From: Acidobacteriaceae bacterium
GTDB lineage: Bacteria > Acidobacteriota > Terriglobia > Terriglobales > Acidobacteriaceae
NCBI GenBank assembly: GCA_003152695.1
Contig: PMAT01000021.1
Location: forward strand, 1 to 64,000
Direction: 5' to 3'
Length of the DNA: 64,000 nucleotides
Below the pieces are notes generated by a model. It did no database searches. It worked only from the letters and a program-made list of their open reading frames with translations, and was not told the origin of the DNA. A program made the translations under genes and the position numbers. Each line of letters begins with the position of its first letter. Positions within the stretch are counted from its first letter, which is position 1. Positions 35,317 to 42,894 of the stretch are shown here, in pieces.

Positions 35317-35502
35317 TTATGGACGGGGTACACCCAAATCCTTGCAGATACGTCCCGCAGTAGGAGCCTTGATCTCCTTATGCCGAGGCACGGTGGCAGT
35401 CCGCTGCACCTTCGGGTTGTGATAGACGGTATGTTTGGCGCCTTCGCGGAGGAGAACGCAACCGTTACGTTCGAGATGGCGCAACAGGTCAACACGCTTC
35501 AT
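35317..35502 (-). CDS. hicA: HicA-type mRNA interferase toxin
   Basis: A 61-residue dsRBD-like toxin that cleaves translated mRNA when freed from HicB. MKRVDLLRHLERNGCVLLREG and GAKHTVYHNP carry the expected hairpin with catalytic His24. The C-terminus KAPTAGRICKDLGVP fits the family helix that follows the KEI motif. It starts four bases after the hicB stop, so the two are one operon with the antitoxin first. Confidence 0.85.
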   Translation of the reverse strand: MKRVDLLRHLERNGCVLLREGAKHTVYHNPKVQRTATVPRHKEIKAPTAGRICKDLGVPRP

Positions 35503-35505
35503 CGA

Positions 35506-35736
35506 CTAAGCGACGACCTTTATCGACTCTCGGGTTATCCGTTTCCCGTACTCGGGCTTTGCTAGCTCACGATTTGCTTCTAACAACAGGGAGATCGCGT
35601 CTCGCAGGTTTTCGCGCGCCTCGTCCAAGCTGTCGCCCTGTGAAATCGCGCCCGGCAATTCCTCAACATAGGCGACGTAACCACCGCCCTCGGATTCGGA
35701 TACTTCCTCAAAAATAGCGGTCAGCACCATTTCCAT
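35506..35736 (-). CDS. hicB: HicB-type antitoxin
   Basis: A 76-residue antitoxin with the partial RNase H-like fold of HicB: LTAIFEEVSESEGGGYVAYVEELPGA, then GDSLDEARENLRDAISLLLEA. The start is MEMVLT, just after GGAGAG; a second ATG two codons on is also possible. It lacks the C-terminal DNA-binding domain of longer HicB proteins. A TATAAT lies 17 bases upstream. The pair sits between the biotin carboxylase and biotin carrier genes. Confidence 0.82.
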   Translation of the reverse strand: MEMVLTAIFEEVSESEGGGYVAYVEELPGAISQGDSLDEARENLRDAISLLLEANRELAKPEYGKRITRESIKVVA

Positions 35737-35752
35737 AAATCTCTCCGCGTTG

Positions 35753-35758
35753 ATTATA
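35753..35758 (-). promoter_or_regulatory. -10 box of the hicBA operon
   Basis: TATAAT on the minus strand, inside the 20-base gap after the biotin carboxylase stop. The -35 position (GGGAAG) is poor. Confidence 0.5.
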
Positions 35759-35770
35759 GGTGAATAACAA

Positions 35771-37297
35771 TCATCCTTCCCGTACTGCTTCGGCGCGGGC
35801 GGCACGCCGCCAATTCGAGGCTGGCGGCGGAGCGGCGTTGCCGTTCACCTGAGTGGCGCCGTTCGCCCCTGGCAACGTCGCCTTCGGTTCTAGGCTCGCA
35901 AAAATCGCCGCGCCAATGGCCGCCACAATCGGACGCCGCGGGTCAGTCTCATTGCTGGGTTTGGCCAGCAGCCGATCAAGGAAGCCCGTGTCCAGGTTGC
36001 CGGCGCGGAAGTCTGGGTCCTTCAGGATGCGGCGAAACAGCGAGATGTTGGTCTTGATACCGCCCACGAAATATTCGTTTAGAGCGCGCAGCAGGCGGTT
36101 GATCGCCTGCTCGCGGTCCTCGCCATAACCGACCAGCTTGGCCAGCAGCGGATCGTATTCGATGGGCACGTTCCAGCCTTCATACATGCCGCTGTCGCGG
36201 CGGATGCCGGGTCCCGAAGGCGAAATCAGCCGCGTGATCTGCCCCGGCGATGGGAAGAAATTGTTGTCGGGATCTTCAGCGTAAACGCGGCACTCGATGG
36301 CGTGTCCGCGCAGCCGGATGTCTTCCTGCCGGAACGGCAGTTTCTCGCCCGCGGCGACCCGCATCTGCAGGTGGACCAGGTCAAGGCCAGTCACGAACTC
36401 GGTGACGGGATGCTCGACCTGCAAGCGGGTGTTCATCTCCAGGAAATAGAAGTTGCGCTGCTCATCGACCAGGAACTCGATGGTGCCGGCATTGTAATAG
36501 TTGGCGGCCTTGGCCACGCGCACGGCGATTTCGCCCATACGGCGGCGCATGTCTTCGTCCACGATCGGGCAGGGCGACTCTTCCATCACCTTCTGATGGC
36601 GGCGCTGCACCGAGCACTCGCGCTCGCCCAGGTAAACAACGTTGCCATGCTCGTCGCCGAAGATCTGCATCTCGACGTGCCGCGGATTGATGATGTACTT
36701 CTCCAGGTACACCTCGTTGTCGCCGAAGGAGCGCTGGGCCTCGGAGCGCGCGTTTTCGTAAGCGGAGTGCAGCTCCCCGGCCGACTGCACCAGGCGCATG
36801 CCTTTGCCGCCGCCTCCGGCGGCCGCCTTCAGCATAACGGGATATCCGATCTGCTCCGCCAGCCTTTCGGCGGCATCGATGTCCAATCCATGCTCCGAGC
36901 CGGGAACGAAGGGCACGCCGGCGCGCTTCATGTTCTGGCGGGCGCGCGTCTTGGAGCCCATCATCTCCATCGATTCGGGGCTGGGGCCGATGAACTTGAA
37001 GCCATGGTCAGCGCAGGCCCTGGCGAAGCGGGCGTTCTCGGAGAGGAAGCCGTAGCCGGGATGGATGGCTTCGGCCTGGCTGCGGCGCGCCACGTCGAGG
37101 ATCTTGTCCACGTTGAGATAGGACTCGCTGGCCGTGGCAGGGCCGATGTGGTAGGCGTAATCGGCTTTGCGGACGTGCAGGGCCTTGCGGTCCACGTCGG
37201 AGAAGACGACGACCGACTCGATGCCCATCTCGCGGCAGGCGCGAATGATGCGCACCGCGATTTCACCACGATTGGCGATCAGGACTCGTTTGAACAT
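35771..37297 (-). CDS. accC: Biotin carboxylase subunit of acetyl/acyl-CoA carboxylase
   Basis: A 508-residue ATP-grasp enzyme that carboxylates biotin on the carrier protein using bicarbonate and ATP. MFKRVLIANRGEIAVRIIRA is the N-terminal pre-ATP-grasp domain. The Gly-rich loop is KAAAGGGGKGMR; HPVTEFVTGLDLV, ECSVQRRHQKV and FLEMNTRLQVEH are the active-site motifs. It is about 55 residues longer than E. coli AccC, from an Ala/Pro-rich tail. The function may be AccC or the alpha subunit of a propionyl-type carboxylase, given the form of the carrier. Confidence 0.92.
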   Translation of the reverse strand: MFKRVLIANRGEIAVRIIRACREMGIESVVVFSDVDRKALHVRKADYAYHIGPATASESYLNVDKILDVARRSQAEAIHPGYGFLSENARFARACADHGFKFIGPSPESMEMMGSKTRARQNMKRAGVPFVPGSEHGLDIDAAERLAEQIGYPVMLKAAAGGGGKGMRLVQSAGELHSAYENARSEAQRSFGDNEVYLEKYIINPRHVEMQIFGDEHGNVVYLGERECSVQRRHQKVMEESPCPIVDEDMRRRMGEIAVRVAKAANYYNAGTIEFLVDEQRNFYFLEMNTRLQVEHPVTEFVTGLDLVHLQMRVAAGEKLPFRQEDIRLRGHAIECRVYAEDPDNNFFPSPGQITRLISPSGPGIRRDSGMYEGWNVPIEYDPLLAKLVGYGEDREQAINRLLRALNEYFVGGIKTNISLFRRILKDPDFRAGNLDTGFLDRLLAKPSNETDPRRPIVAAIGAAIFASLEPKATLPGANGATQVNGNAAPPPASNWRRAARAEAVREG

Positions 37298-37487
37298 GAC
37301 TGGCGCTACGAAGCAACTTCATGGAATATTCTGCCGGGACCGAGGCATAACGAGGGCAGCCCACCCGCACATTGCACAGAACATGGATTGTACTGCATAG
37401 GCGGGCGGCGGGGAGGGGCGGCGTCACAGGGGCGTGTGATGGAGGGCGGCCAAGGAAGGTTGACAGCGAGGAAGAGCCGATCCTCGT

Positions 37488-37664
37488 TCAGGAACGGGAG
37501 GGCCTGTGGTGCGGAATCTTGGCGGGATCGATCCCGAGCTTGCGCACTTCCTCCAATGCGGCGTCATAGTCCTTCGCATCGACCGCGTTCGATAGTAAGA
37601 ACTCAGCCCGGCGCTCGGGAGTATAGATTTCGACAGGAATGGAGGTAGTGCTTTCTGCTTTCAT
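37488..37664 (-). CDS. Small hydrophilic protein (58 residues)
   Basis: A short frame under the usual length cutoff. The ATG is preceded by AAGGTGG. The product has balanced composition, with VEIYTPERRAEFLLSNAVDA, KDYDAALEEVRKLGIDPAKI and a basic PHHRPSRS tail, and reads as helical and protein-like rather than as a shadow. No family is named. Its size resembles small regulator or antitoxin proteins, but there is no toxin gene beside it. Confidence 0.55.
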   Translation of the reverse strand: MKAESTTSIPVEIYTPERRAEFLLSNAVDAKDYDAALEEVRKLGIDPAKIPHHRPSRS

Positions 37665-37709
37665 GCCACCTTAGTTTCGCACGCTCTTGCTAAATCGCGA
37701 AACCAGCAA

Positions 37710-37733
37710 AACGCCCCTCCTGAGAGGGGCGTT
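37710..37733 (-). terminator. Terminator of the TonB-Exb-TPR cluster
   Basis: AACGCCCCTC / GAGGGGCGTT, 10-bp stem with a 4-base loop; on the minus strand it is followed by TTTTGCTGGTTT. Confidence 0.8.
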
Positions 37734-37760
37734 CAAGTTTCGGTTGCAACTGCAACAATC

Positions 37761-38582
37761 TTACTGAGGGGTTTCGGTGGTGACGATGCCCGAGGGACCG
37801 GCTTTCTCGGCCTTGGCCTTCTTGGTGGCCATGGTCTTGTCAACCCAGTCGTCAGCCGCCTTGAGATCGGCCTTACGGGCGTCAGGATTGTCGCACTCGT
37901 ACTCGGCGCGCTGGCGGTACAGCAGGTTCAGATAAGCCATGGCGTCGTCGTAATCGGGCCGAAGCTGCAGCGCCTTCTGCAGGTTCTGAATTCCGTTTTC
38001 GACCTTCTGCTCGTTCTTTGCCTGGAGCTCGGAGCAAGCTTTCTTGTCCTTGAGTTCGTCGGTTGGCTTCATCCCCAGGCTGGCGCGCACGGTCTGGTCG
38101 GGCTGGTAGGCCTGCATCCAGTCGATGACTGCGAGCGAATAGTAGGTCTCCGGGTCATTAGGATCCAGCTGAGCGACCTTCTCGTGGTACTCCCTCGCCT
38201 GATCAAACTTCTTCATGCCGAAGTAAAGCGAGGCGATGCCCTTCAGGGCATTGACCTGCTGTTCTTTGGGCGGATTCTGAGCCAGGACCTGCTTAAAGAC
38301 ATCGATGGCCTGTTCGGCATAGCGATTGTTGTCGGGGGAGTCGGCGCCGGGGATATATTGCTGGGCGTATGCGGTGGCCAAATAAAGACGGGCCGTTACC
38401 AGGCTGGAATCAAGGTCCACCGCGTTCTTGAAATGTTCGATCGCGTCTTCGAATTTTGCGTTTTTGTAGGCCTGAACGCCTTTGTTGAGCTGATCGCGTG
38501 CTCTCAGCTTGCTGCAGCCAAGGGTTGAGAACAACGCAAGCAGAACCATAAGTACCGTCAGTACCCGTCCGCTTTTGTTCAT
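37761..38582 (-). CDS. TPR lipoprotein
   Basis: A 273-residue protein starting MNKSGRVL; a GTG four codons upstream is possible. Lipobox FSTLGC. At least three tetratricopeptide units are visible: AYKNAKFEDAIEHFKNAVDLDSSL, GMKKFDQAREYHEKVAQLDPNDPETYYSLA and LQKALQLRPDYDDAMAYLNLLY. It is the last gene after tonB-exbB-exbD-exbD, with a terminator behind it, so it probably assists the energised Ton complex in the periplasm. The exact role is unknown. Confidence 0.82.
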   Translation of the reverse strand: MNKSGRVLTVLMVLLALFSTLGCSKLRARDQLNKGVQAYKNAKFEDAIEHFKNAVDLDSSLVTARLYLATAYAQQYIPGADSPDNNRYAEQAIDVFKQVLAQNPPKEQQVNALKGIASLYFGMKKFDQAREYHEKVAQLDPNDPETYYSLAVIDWMQAYQPDQTVRASLGMKPTDELKDKKACSELQAKNEQKVENGIQNLQKALQLRPDYDDAMAYLNLLYRQRAEYECDNPDARKADLKAADDWVDKTMATKKAKAEKAGPSGIVTTETPQ

Positions 38583-38804
38583 GTTTGGTATCACTCTCCG
38601 TTGCCGTAGTTCGGGTTTCAGGGAGGCACGGGGCGGTTACTCAACGACGCCCCGCTTCTCGAGAAGGAAGATGGCAGCCCGAATCACGTTCCTAGTTCTT
38701 TACCCCTGAGGCGACCGCCGTGGCGGGGCGCGCAAAGGGGGCGCCGATTCAGCCTCAGTGACGCGCAACCTTGGCGCGCCAGCAGGGCCCCGGCTCGCAA
38801 ATGG

Positions 38805-39245
38805 CTAACCGCCGGCTTCGATTTTGGCCGTTATCAGCCCAACTTTATCGACACCCGCTGCGTGGGCGATGTCGATGACTTGTGCCACATCATTGAAGGT
38901 CAGGTCCGGATCAGCCTTGACGAACATGATTTTTTCCGCGCGGGTCTTGAAGATGTCGTTGAGACGGCCTTCCAGATTCTCCCACGTGACGTCGTCCTGG
39001 TTGATCTTCAGCGCCGGCTTATCGCCGCCGCCTTTCAGTACCTGCACCACAATGGTACGGTCGTTGCTGGGCGGTTGCTGGTGCTGGTCCTTGGGCGGTT
39101 GCGGAACCAGCGCGTCTAAACCTTTCGGAGTCAACGGCGTGATCACCATGAAGATGATGAGCAACACCAGCAAGACGTCAATCATTGGCGTTACGTTGAT
39201 GTCGGCTCTGGGACCCTCGCCGGGCCCCCCCATTGCCATACTCAT
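38805..39245 (-). CDS. ExbD/TolR-family transport protein (second copy)
   Basis: A 146-residue inner-membrane protein with one N-terminal helix (PMIDVLLVLLIIFMVITPL) carrying the essential Asp of the proton channel in MIDVLL, then a periplasmic domain ending AHAAGVDKVGLITAKI. GGGAG precedes the ATG. It begins 12 bases after the other exbD gene. Pairing with ExbB gives the motor that energises TonB. Confidence 0.9.
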   Translation of the reverse strand: MSMAMGGPGEGPRADINVTPMIDVLLVLLIIFMVITPLTPKGLDALVPQPPKDQHQQPPSNDRTIVVQVLKGGGDKPALKINQDDVTWENLEGRLNDIFKTRAEKIMFVKADPDLTFNDVAQVIDIAHAAGVDKVGLITAKIEAGG

Positions 39246-39257
39246 AAGGAACTCCCG

Positions 39258-39737
39258 TTACTGGGCGCCAGCGCCCGTGCTGGTACCGGTTGTGGGCGGC
39301 TTCTTCCCGGCGGCTCCAGTTTGTCTCTGTTCGGTCAACAGACCGACATCATCCACGCCGGCGGAGCGCACGTTGTCCACTACGTCCACCACGGCGCCGT
39401 ATTTGGCGCGAGCGTCGGCTTTGATAAAGACCCGCTTGTCCACTTTATTGGCCAGGCGGTCCTTCACTTTGGCGGTGAGCTGGTCGGCGGTGACCTTATC
39501 GGTGCCAAAGAAAATCTGCCCGTCACGCATGATGGCCACCAGCAAGGCATCTTCCTTGTCCGCGTCCTGCATGGGCACCGGGTTATTGACCTTGGCCATG
39601 TCCACGCTCACGCCCTTCTGCAACATGGGCGTGATGACCATGAAAATGATGAGCAGCACCAGCATCACGTCCACCATGGGGGTGACGTTGATGTTGGAGT
39701 TGACCTTCTTGCCTTCGGCGCGCACTGCGATTGCCAT
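39258..39737 (-). CDS. ExbD/TolR-family transport protein (first copy)
   Basis: A 159-residue protein; the start MAIAVRAEG follows AAGGAGG by eight bases. One helix PMVDVMLVLLIIFMVITPM contains the conserved Asp. The periplasmic domain includes KVDKRVFIKADARAKYG and VRSAGVDDVGLL. It differs clearly from its neighbour outside the membrane segment, so the two probably form a heteromeric or alternative stator. Confidence 0.9.
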   Translation of the reverse strand: MAIAVRAEGKKVNSNINVTPMVDVMLVLLIIFMVITPMLQKGVSVDMAKVNNPVPMQDADKEDALLVAIMRDGQIFFGTDKVTADQLTAKVKDRLANKVDKRVFIKADARAKYGAVVDVVDNVRSAGVDDVGLLTEQRQTGAAGKKPPTTGTSTGAGAQ

Positions 39738-39793
39738 AAAATTCAACCTCCTTCAGACCGGCCCCAGCGCCAACCGATGACGCTGAGTTCCAG

Positions 39794-40546
39794 TTACCGG
39801 CGGACCGTGCGACGCTTGAGGAAATAGTCGATCAGCTCGCTGGAACTGTTGTCCATTTCCACGTCGAAGGCTTCCACCTTGTTGGTGAAGTAGTTGAACA
39901 TCATGACGGCCGGAATGGCGACGAACAGCCCGATAGCGGTGGTCACCAGAGCCTCCGAGATGCCGCCGGCGACGGCGCCCAAGCCGGTCGCTTTCTGGGT
40001 GGAAATCTCCTTGAAGGCGTTAAGAATGCCCACCACGGTGCCCAGCAAGCCGATGAAGGGAGCGGTGGAGCCGATGGTGGCCAGGCCACCCAGACCGCGC
40101 TTCAACTCGGCATGAACGATGGCTTCGGCACGCTCCAGAGCACGCTGGGAAGCTTCGATCTGCTCGCCGGGGATGTCGTTGGAATCGCCGTGGGCCTTGA
40201 ACTCCTGCAGGCCGGCGACGACGACCTTGGCCAGATGGCTTTTCTTGTTGCGCTCGGCGACCTTGATGGCTTCCTCGATTTTGCCCTCACGCAGCGCGCC
40301 GGCCACGGCGGGAGCAAAGGCGCGCGACTGCTTGCGGGCCGCACTGTATGCCATGGCGCGATCGATCATAACGCCAATCGACCAGCCCGACATAATGAAC
40401 AGAATGAAGACAACGATCTTGGCCAAAATTCCCATCTGCTTCCAGAGGGAAATGGGATCCCAGCCCACGGTGGCTTCCTGGAAAATCCAGGCGGCAGCCG
40501 TCGGTACGTGGCTGAGAGCATAGGTGGCAAGGTTAGCTAGGAACAT
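39794..40546 (-). CDS. exbB: ExbB/TolQ/MotA-family proton channel protein
   Basis: A 250-residue inner-membrane protein with three helices: ILAKIVVFILFIMSGWSIGVMI, then APFIGLLGTVVGILNAF and ISEALVTTAIGLFVAIPAVMMF, which hold the family Thr and Gly residues. The cytoplasmic loop is helical. GAGGAGG lies 13 bases upstream. Together with the two ExbD proteins and TonB it converts proton motive force into work on outer-membrane receptors. Confidence 0.93.
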   Translation of the reverse strand: MFLANLATYALSHVPTAAAWIFQEATVGWDPISLWKQMGILAKIVVFILFIMSGWSIGVMIDRAMAYSAARKQSRAFAPAVAGALREGKIEEAIKVAERNKKSHLAKVVVAGLQEFKAHGDSNDIPGEQIEASQRALERAEAIVHAELKRGLGGLATIGSTAPFIGLLGTVVGILNAFKEISTQKATGLGAVAGGISEALVTTAIGLFVAIPAVMMFNYFTNKVEAFDVEMDNSSSELIDYFLKRRTVRR

Positions 40547-40769
40547 GGGTGGACTTTTCCTCCTCAGAACTTGGGTTACGGCAGACCAATCTGCTTGCTA
40601 TTGGTCGTGCAGGTGATTCGAATCTCCGGGCCGAATACTTTGCAAAACGACTTACCAACTCTTGACCCGCTCACAAGCAACAAAACTAAAAGCCCTGCCT
40701 GGATCGCAATGCAACCCTGCGCAGGCCAGGCATCGAGTTAGATGCGCGAAATGCTCACCCGCACATCGA

Positions 40770-41507
40770 CTAACCACCACCCGACAACGAGAAGATTACG
40801 TTGACCGTGGTGTCGACTTCCACGGGCTCGCCATTGAGGTAGTAAGGCTTATACCTCCATTGTTTGACGGCATCCAGCGCTGCGCCCGTGAGCATGGGGT
40901 GGCCGCTGACTACGTGCAGGTTCTGAATGGCGCCATCTCTGCCGATCAGGGCCTGAAGCACGACCGTCCCTTGAATACGGGCCTGGCGGGCCAGCGCCGG
41001 GTAGACCGGCGTCACTTTGTGGATCAACAATCCCTGCGAGACGCCCTGAGATACGCGCACCCGCTGCGGGGCGGCCTTGGGAATGGCCACCGGCGTGGAG
41101 CTGAGCATTCCGCCCAGAACCCCGCCCATGCTGCCCCCGGGTACGCCGCCCGGCACGCCGCCCACTACACCCGCGACTCCCGTGCTCGGCGGTTGCTCGT
41201 CCTCTTTTATCATCTGAATCTTTTTCGGAATGGCCGTGGGTGTCCGCAACTGGCCGTTGTCCAGCTCGCTTTGGAGCTTCTTCACAATGTGCACTTCAGC
41301 GGCCGGTGGAGGCGGCGGTGGGGGTGGAGGCGGAGGCGCAACCAGGAAGGTCATCAGTTGCTGCCGGGGCAAGGCCTCGGTGAAAATTAAGGGCAACAAC
41401 ACCAGAACGCCAATCAGCAGGAGTTGGAGCACAAACGAGATGGCGGTAGTTGTTCCCCGCTTACCCCTAAACCTGCCGCCCGATTCCATAAGGCTGTCTT
41501 CAAACAT
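40770..41507 (-). CDS. tonB: TonB-like energy transducer
   Basis: A 245-residue protein. The start MFEDSLMESG follows GGAGAG by six bases. The single transmembrane helix TAISFVLQLLLIGVLVLLPLIF is preceded by a basic cytoplasmic segment. A run of eleven Pro follows, then a Gly-rich stretch (GGVPGGVPGGSMGG). The C-terminal TonB domain has VTPVYPALARQARIQGTVVL, ALDAVKQWRYKPYYLNG and NVIFSL. It contacts TonB-dependent receptors; no receptor gene is in the window. Confidence 0.9.
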   Translation of the reverse strand: MFEDSLMESGGRFRGKRGTTTAISFVLQLLLIGVLVLLPLIFTEALPRQQLMTFLVAPPPPPPPPPPPAAEVHIVKKLQSELDNGQLRTPTAIPKKIQMIKEDEQPPSTGVAGVVGGVPGGVPGGSMGGVLGGMLSSTPVAIPKAAPQRVRVSQGVSQGLLIHKVTPVYPALARQARIQGTVVLQALIGRDGAIQNLHVVSGHPMLTGAALDAVKQWRYKPYYLNGEPVEVDTTVNVIFSLSGGG

Positions 41508-41666
41508 AGACCGCTCTCCGTCCAACGCTTCGATTACTTAGACACCGGGTAACAGCTTTTTGCTCCCAGGGGGACCGCCAGCCGCTGCTGCCTTCGTAGC
41601 CGGCGGAGCTTGGCTGGACTTCAGCCCGGCTGCCTCAGAAGGGCGAACCGAAGTATACACCCCCGC

Positions 41667-42884
41667 CTAGGCCTTGACCTTCACCTTTTCCCTTGACTTG
41701 TCCCGGGCCGAGGACAAGCGCTGGACGGCCGACTGACCGGCCCGCTTGGCCCGCCATTCCTGATAGGCGACCAGCATCGGCGCCGCCACCGCGATCGACG
41801 AATAGGTCCCGATCAGGATTCCAATCACTAGAGCCAGGGAAAATCCCCGCAGCACTTCGCCGCCGAACACGTACAAGGACAGCACGGTCAGGAAAGTGAG
41901 GCCGGAGGTAAGAATGGTCCGGCTCAGGGTCTGGTTGATGCTCTTGTTGACGATGTCGGCCAGCGGCTCGCGGCGCAGCAGCTTGATGTTTTCGCGGATG
42001 CGGTCGAAGACGACGATGGTGTCGTTCATCGAATAGCCGATCAGCGTGAGGATGGCGGCAATCACCGTGAGGCTGATTTCCTTGTCCAACAGCGAGAAGA
42101 AGCCCACGGTAATAATGGTGTCGTGGAGGCAGGCTACCACCGCGCCCACGCCATAAATCATCTCGAAACGGAACCACAGGTAAACCAGCATGCCCGCCAG
42201 CGAGTAAAGCGTGGCCATGATGGCTTGACGGCGAAGCTGCGAGCCCACCTGCGGACCCACAATCTCCACGTTGCGCACCACGAAGTTGGAGGCGTAGAAG
42301 TCCTGCTGCAGCGCGCCAACCACCTCGGGAGGAACGATTCCGCGCAGCTCATCGACGGAAGTCAGAATTCCGCCGCGCTCCTTGTTGCGGAAATCCTCAA
42401 TTTGTTTGGCGATGGCCTCGTACCTGGGGGCGGCGTCCACGCCCAAGTGCAGCGGATCTGTTTGCAGCAGGGACTTCTGCAAGCTGGGAGCGCCGGTGTT
42501 ATTCAGGTCTTGCTTGCCTTCGGCGACCGGATTACGCGCCTGCAAGGCATGGATGATGGTGTTCTTGCCCTGGTCGAGTGCCGCCTCGCTGGTTTCCTGG
42601 ATGCCCAGGTCCACCAGCACCTCGTTGTCGGAGGTCGGACCGAAGCGCTGGATGCGGGGATCGTGCAGCCCGGCGCGGTTCATGTCGTTACGAATCTGGT
42701 CGAGATCGGGCGTCTGCGCGAATTTGACGTAAACCAGCGTGCCGCCGCGAAACTCCACTCCCAGCGGGATGTGGTGCCAGAACAGCATGGAACAGATTCC
42801 AGCGACGCTGAACACCAGCGAGAAGGCAAGGAAATACCACTTCTTGCCGAGGAAGTCGATATTGGTATTGCGAAATAACTCCAC
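41667..42884 (-). CDS. secF: Protein-export membrane protein SecF
   Basis: A 405-residue subunit of the SecDF accessory complex that uses proton motive force to pull exported proteins through SecYEG. The start is GTG. Six helices are expected; SecF signatures include VEFRGGTLVYVKF, LIGYSMNDTIVVFDRIREN and INQTLSRTILTS. The first periplasmic region (about residues 60-215) is much longer than the E. coli one, with an extra segment around LHLGVDAAPRYEAIAKQ. It lies 10 bases after secD. Confidence 0.95.
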   Translation of the reverse strand: MELFRNTNIDFLGKKWYFLAFSLVFSVAGICSMLFWHHIPLGVEFRGGTLVYVKFAQTPDLDQIRNDMNRAGLHDPRIQRFGPTSDNEVLVDLGIQETSEAALDQGKNTIIHALQARNPVAEGKQDLNNTGAPSLQKSLLQTDPLHLGVDAAPRYEAIAKQIEDFRNKERGGILTSVDELRGIVPPEVVGALQQDFYASNFVVRNVEIVGPQVGSQLRRQAIMATLYSLAGMLVYLWFRFEMIYGVGAVVACLHDTIITVGFFSLLDKEISLTVIAAILTLIGYSMNDTIVVFDRIRENIKLLRREPLADIVNKSINQTLSRTILTSGLTFLTVLSLYVFGGEVLRGFSLALVIGILIGTYSSIAVAAPMLVAYQEWRAKRAGQSAVQRLSSARDKSREKVKVKA

Positions 42885-42894
42885 CGCTAGCCCC

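Noticed and set aside
36302-37648. Long open frame opposite accC
   Set aside because: Antisense shadow; no motif, unusual composition.
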